Source: CAXXOK01 sp964640955 (GTDB taxonomy: Bacteria; Bacillota; Clostridia; Christensenellales; Aristaeellaceae). Taken from it: a stretch of DNA of 64,000 nucleotides. Location: positions 1 through 64,000 of the forward strand of contig CAZXJI010000011.1 of NCBI GenBank assembly GCA_964640955.1, in the 5' to 3' direction. Position numbers and translations under genes: made by a program. The notes under the pieces are model-generated. The model was given only the letters and a program-made list of their open reading frames with translations, was not told where the DNA came from and did not search any database. Each line of letters begins with the position of its first letter. The stretch's first letter is position 1. Below are positions 62,304 to 64,000 of this stretch, piece after piece.

Positions 62304-64000
62304 ATGAAGAAGCAGATGGCATTCCTGATTACAATCATCCTGTTTTCATTCTTAGCCATCACGTGCGCCACCGCTGCCGTCGTGAACCTCACTTCCGACG
62401 GCAGCTACACCATACAAAGCACCGACGATGCCATCAATATTGCCGCGGGAGTCGACATGACGCTGACGGGAACGGGCGGCGCCGGAACCTATGTGTCCTG
62501 CGGAGCGGGCGTATCGCTTACGCTGGATGGCGTTACCCTAACGCCTACGGTTAACGCAAGTCCCATCACCTTTAACGGCGCCGGCAACACCCTGACGCTT
62601 GCGTCCACCAACACCGTAACCACGGGTTCGACAATAGGGCGTGCCGGAATCCGGGTAAACAGCGGCGTTACGCTTACCATCAACGGAAGCGGCACGCTCA
62701 ACGTTACCGGCGGCCTGTCCTCCGCCGCGATCGGCTCCGACCGGCTGGCGAATTACGGAACGATCATCATCGATAGCGGAAACATCAACGCAACGGCGAT
62801 CCCTGGCATGGTGGGCTCAGGGAATAATACAACGTATGGCGGCGCGGCGATAGGCAACGGCTCCTACAAGTTTAGAAACGGCAGCATGCCAAGCGGCGGA
62901 ACGATCTATATTTATGGAGGCAATATCGTTGCGAGAAGCCACGCTACCTGCGGCTCGGCCATCGGAGGCGCGTATCGGGCCAAGGCGGGCGTGATCAATA
63001 TCTGCGGCGGTACGGTTGATGCCGAGATTCTCGCGGCATCCAATAACAATGCTGAAGGGATTTACGGTACCGCCATCGGCGGAGGCAGTCAAAGGTCGGT
63101 CTCCGGTACCTCGAATATGTATACAATCAATATTTCCGGCGGAACGATTAAGGCAACGAATGCGATTCCTGACAAATTTGGCGGGTCGGCAATCGGCAAC
63201 TCTTACGGTGCCAAAGGAGGAACCATTAACATCTCCGGCGGTGAGATTACAGCGACAACAAGCAGTTACTGCTCCGCCATCGGAGGAGGCCGGGAAGCAA
63301 GCGGAGGTACAATTAATATCAGTGGAGGAATTATAAGAACATCAAATTCCAATCACTACGCCAGCTGCTTCGGTTTGGGAAACGGGGAAGCCTACAACCC
63401 ATCTTCGGTCTCCTGTGGCATTACGATAAGCGGCGGGCTTATCTACGCAAGCGGTAATGGTTCTGATATAAACACCAACGCCGGCATTACGATAAGCGGA
63501 GACGCGGCCGTATTTATGGCGCACGATACGACGGTCGAAACGCCAACCTGCACGACCGGGCACATCCATATGAACCCCACGAGCGCGGATTATGCAGGCA
63601 ATTGCCCGTACGGTATTGATATCGACGCGTCCTGGTCCGGGGCGCTGGGCGGGTATTTCCGCCCGTACACCTTATCCTACGACCTTAACGGAGGCACGGG
63701 CACCGTTCCTTCTTCGGATGGCCCCTACCACATGGGAACCCTGGGAATGGCAAGCGTAACGGAAAGGAACGTCATGTCCAGCGTCAGCGTGACCGCCGCG
63801 AGCTCGAGCGGGTTTTCAAAAAGCGGCGCCCAGTTTACCGGCTGGAATACGGAAGACAACGGAAGCGGCACTTCCTATGCGGTAGGGTCCGGCGTGAGCA
63901 TTCCGTTTGACACGGCGACGACGGATTCCGTTTTGTATGCGCAGTGGTTGGCCGTGCCCATCGACGTGCCGAAGACGGGAGAAGATACATCGCTGTTTTA
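62304..64000 (+). CDS. Secreted beta-helix and Listeria-Bacteroides-repeat protein, cut by the window end
   Basis: At least 565 aa; runs off the window. The ATG at 62304 follows TAGGAG. Signal peptide MKKQMAFLITIILFSFLAIT...ATAA. Residues about 60-440 are a run of GGTINISGG-type turns (over ten, such as AIGGAYRAKAGVINICGGTV), typical of right-handed beta-helix surface proteins. One Listeria-Bacteroides repeat (about 455-550: YTLSYDLNGGTGTVPSSDG, GAQFTGWNTEDNGSGTSY, LYAQW) follows. It ends VPKTGEDTSLF, the start of a PKTG-type cell-wall sorting region, so it is probably nearly complete. Likely an adhesin, outside the island. Confidence 0.8.
   Translation, partial: MKKQMAFLITIILFSFLAITCATAAVVNLTSDGSYTIQSTDDAINIAAGVDMTLTGTGGAGTYVSCGAGVSLTLDGVTLTPTVNASPITFNGAGNTLTLASTNTVTTGSTIGRAGIRVNSGVTLTINGSGTLNVTGGLSSAAIGSDRLANYGTIIIDSGNINATAIPGMVGSGNNTTYGGAAIGNGSYKFRNGSMPSGGTIYIYGGNIVARSHATCGSAIGGAYRAKAGVINICGGTVDAEILAASNNNAEGIYGTAIGGGSQRSVSGTSNMYTINISGGTIKATNAIPDKFGGSAIGNSYGAKGGTINISGGEITATTSSYCSAIGGGREASGGTINISGGIIRTSNSNHYASCFGLGNGEAYNPSSVSCGITISGGLIYASGNGSDINTNAGITISGDAAVFMAHDTTVETPTCTTGHIHMNPTSADYAGNCPYGIDIDASWSGALGGYFRPYTLSYDLNGGTGTVPSSDGPYHMGTLGMASVTERNVMSSVSVTAASSSGFSKSGAQFTGWNTEDNGSGTSYAVGSGVSIPFDTATTDSVLYAQWLAVPIDVPKTGEDTSLF

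Overview
The window looks like a chromosome piece from an anaerobic, probably gut-dwelling Clostridia (Bacillota). Evidence is the near-perfect Shine-Dalgarno sites, sortase-type and cell-wall surface proteins, a XpaC/TelA pair, an ANTAR regulator beside glutamine synthetase, and many small ECF sigma factors with membrane anti-sigma partners. I cannot name the genus. The flanks (about 1.4-17.3 kb and after 61.8 kb) are GC-rich. The interior is a mosaic: about 17.6-43.6 kb is clearly less GC-rich, 43.7-57 kb is GC-rich again, and 57-61.7 kb is AT-richer.

Left flank (1-17.3 kb): a small glycine-rich membrane protein, a 46-aa ORF, a giant Pro/Glu-rich single-pass membrane protein, xpaC-telA, a LemA-like plus TPM-domain pair, a repeat-built surface protein with a choice-of-anchor-A-like end, a degenerate sortase B fused to a C39-like peptidase, then glutamine synthetase and an ANTAR regulator.

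Island (17.31-61.77 kb): a tRNA-Ser(CGA) gene is cut in its anticodon loop. Its 5' half lies at 17277-17318 and its 3' half at 61774-61828, with TCGAAATC shared at the cut. Rejoining the halves restores a perfect tRNA. A tyrosine integrase, an excisionase-like gene and an intact second tRNA-Ser(CGA) sit just inside the left end. So about 44.5 kb was acquired at this site, in one step or several.

Core of the island (21-43.5 kb): an array of ECF sigma/anti-sigma operons on the minus strand, convergent with small secreted proteins on the plus strand. Five secreted-protein genes share a leader of about 310-330 nt with covarying RNA stems. They also share almost the same signal peptide but have different mature domains (peptidoglycan-binding, SH3 plus peptidoglycan-binding, or a Ser/Thr-rich sheet-like domain). 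Anti-sigma proteins with PepSY-like outer domains sit next to them. Several sigma operons share an ECF-type promoter (TGRAAA, 16 nt, YGTCTA), suggesting autoregulation. I infer an envelope-sensing and secretion system that expanded by cassette duplication; some copies have decayed.

Rest of the island (43.7-61.7 kb): an ABC-2 exporter/sigma operon, a second ABC-2 exporter with an AraC regulator, a TVP38 membrane protein, a two-component system, a flavodoxin-like reductase, two alpha/beta hydrolases, a broken TipA-like regulator, and small metabolic genes (MBL hydrolase, GNAT, DUF3795, CTP-synthase-like amidotransferase, isoprenylcysteine methyltransferase-like). No relaxase, coupling protein or phage structural gene is visible, so self-transfer is not supported. 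Right flank: the start of a large secreted protein with a PKTG-type C-terminal signal, cut by the window end.
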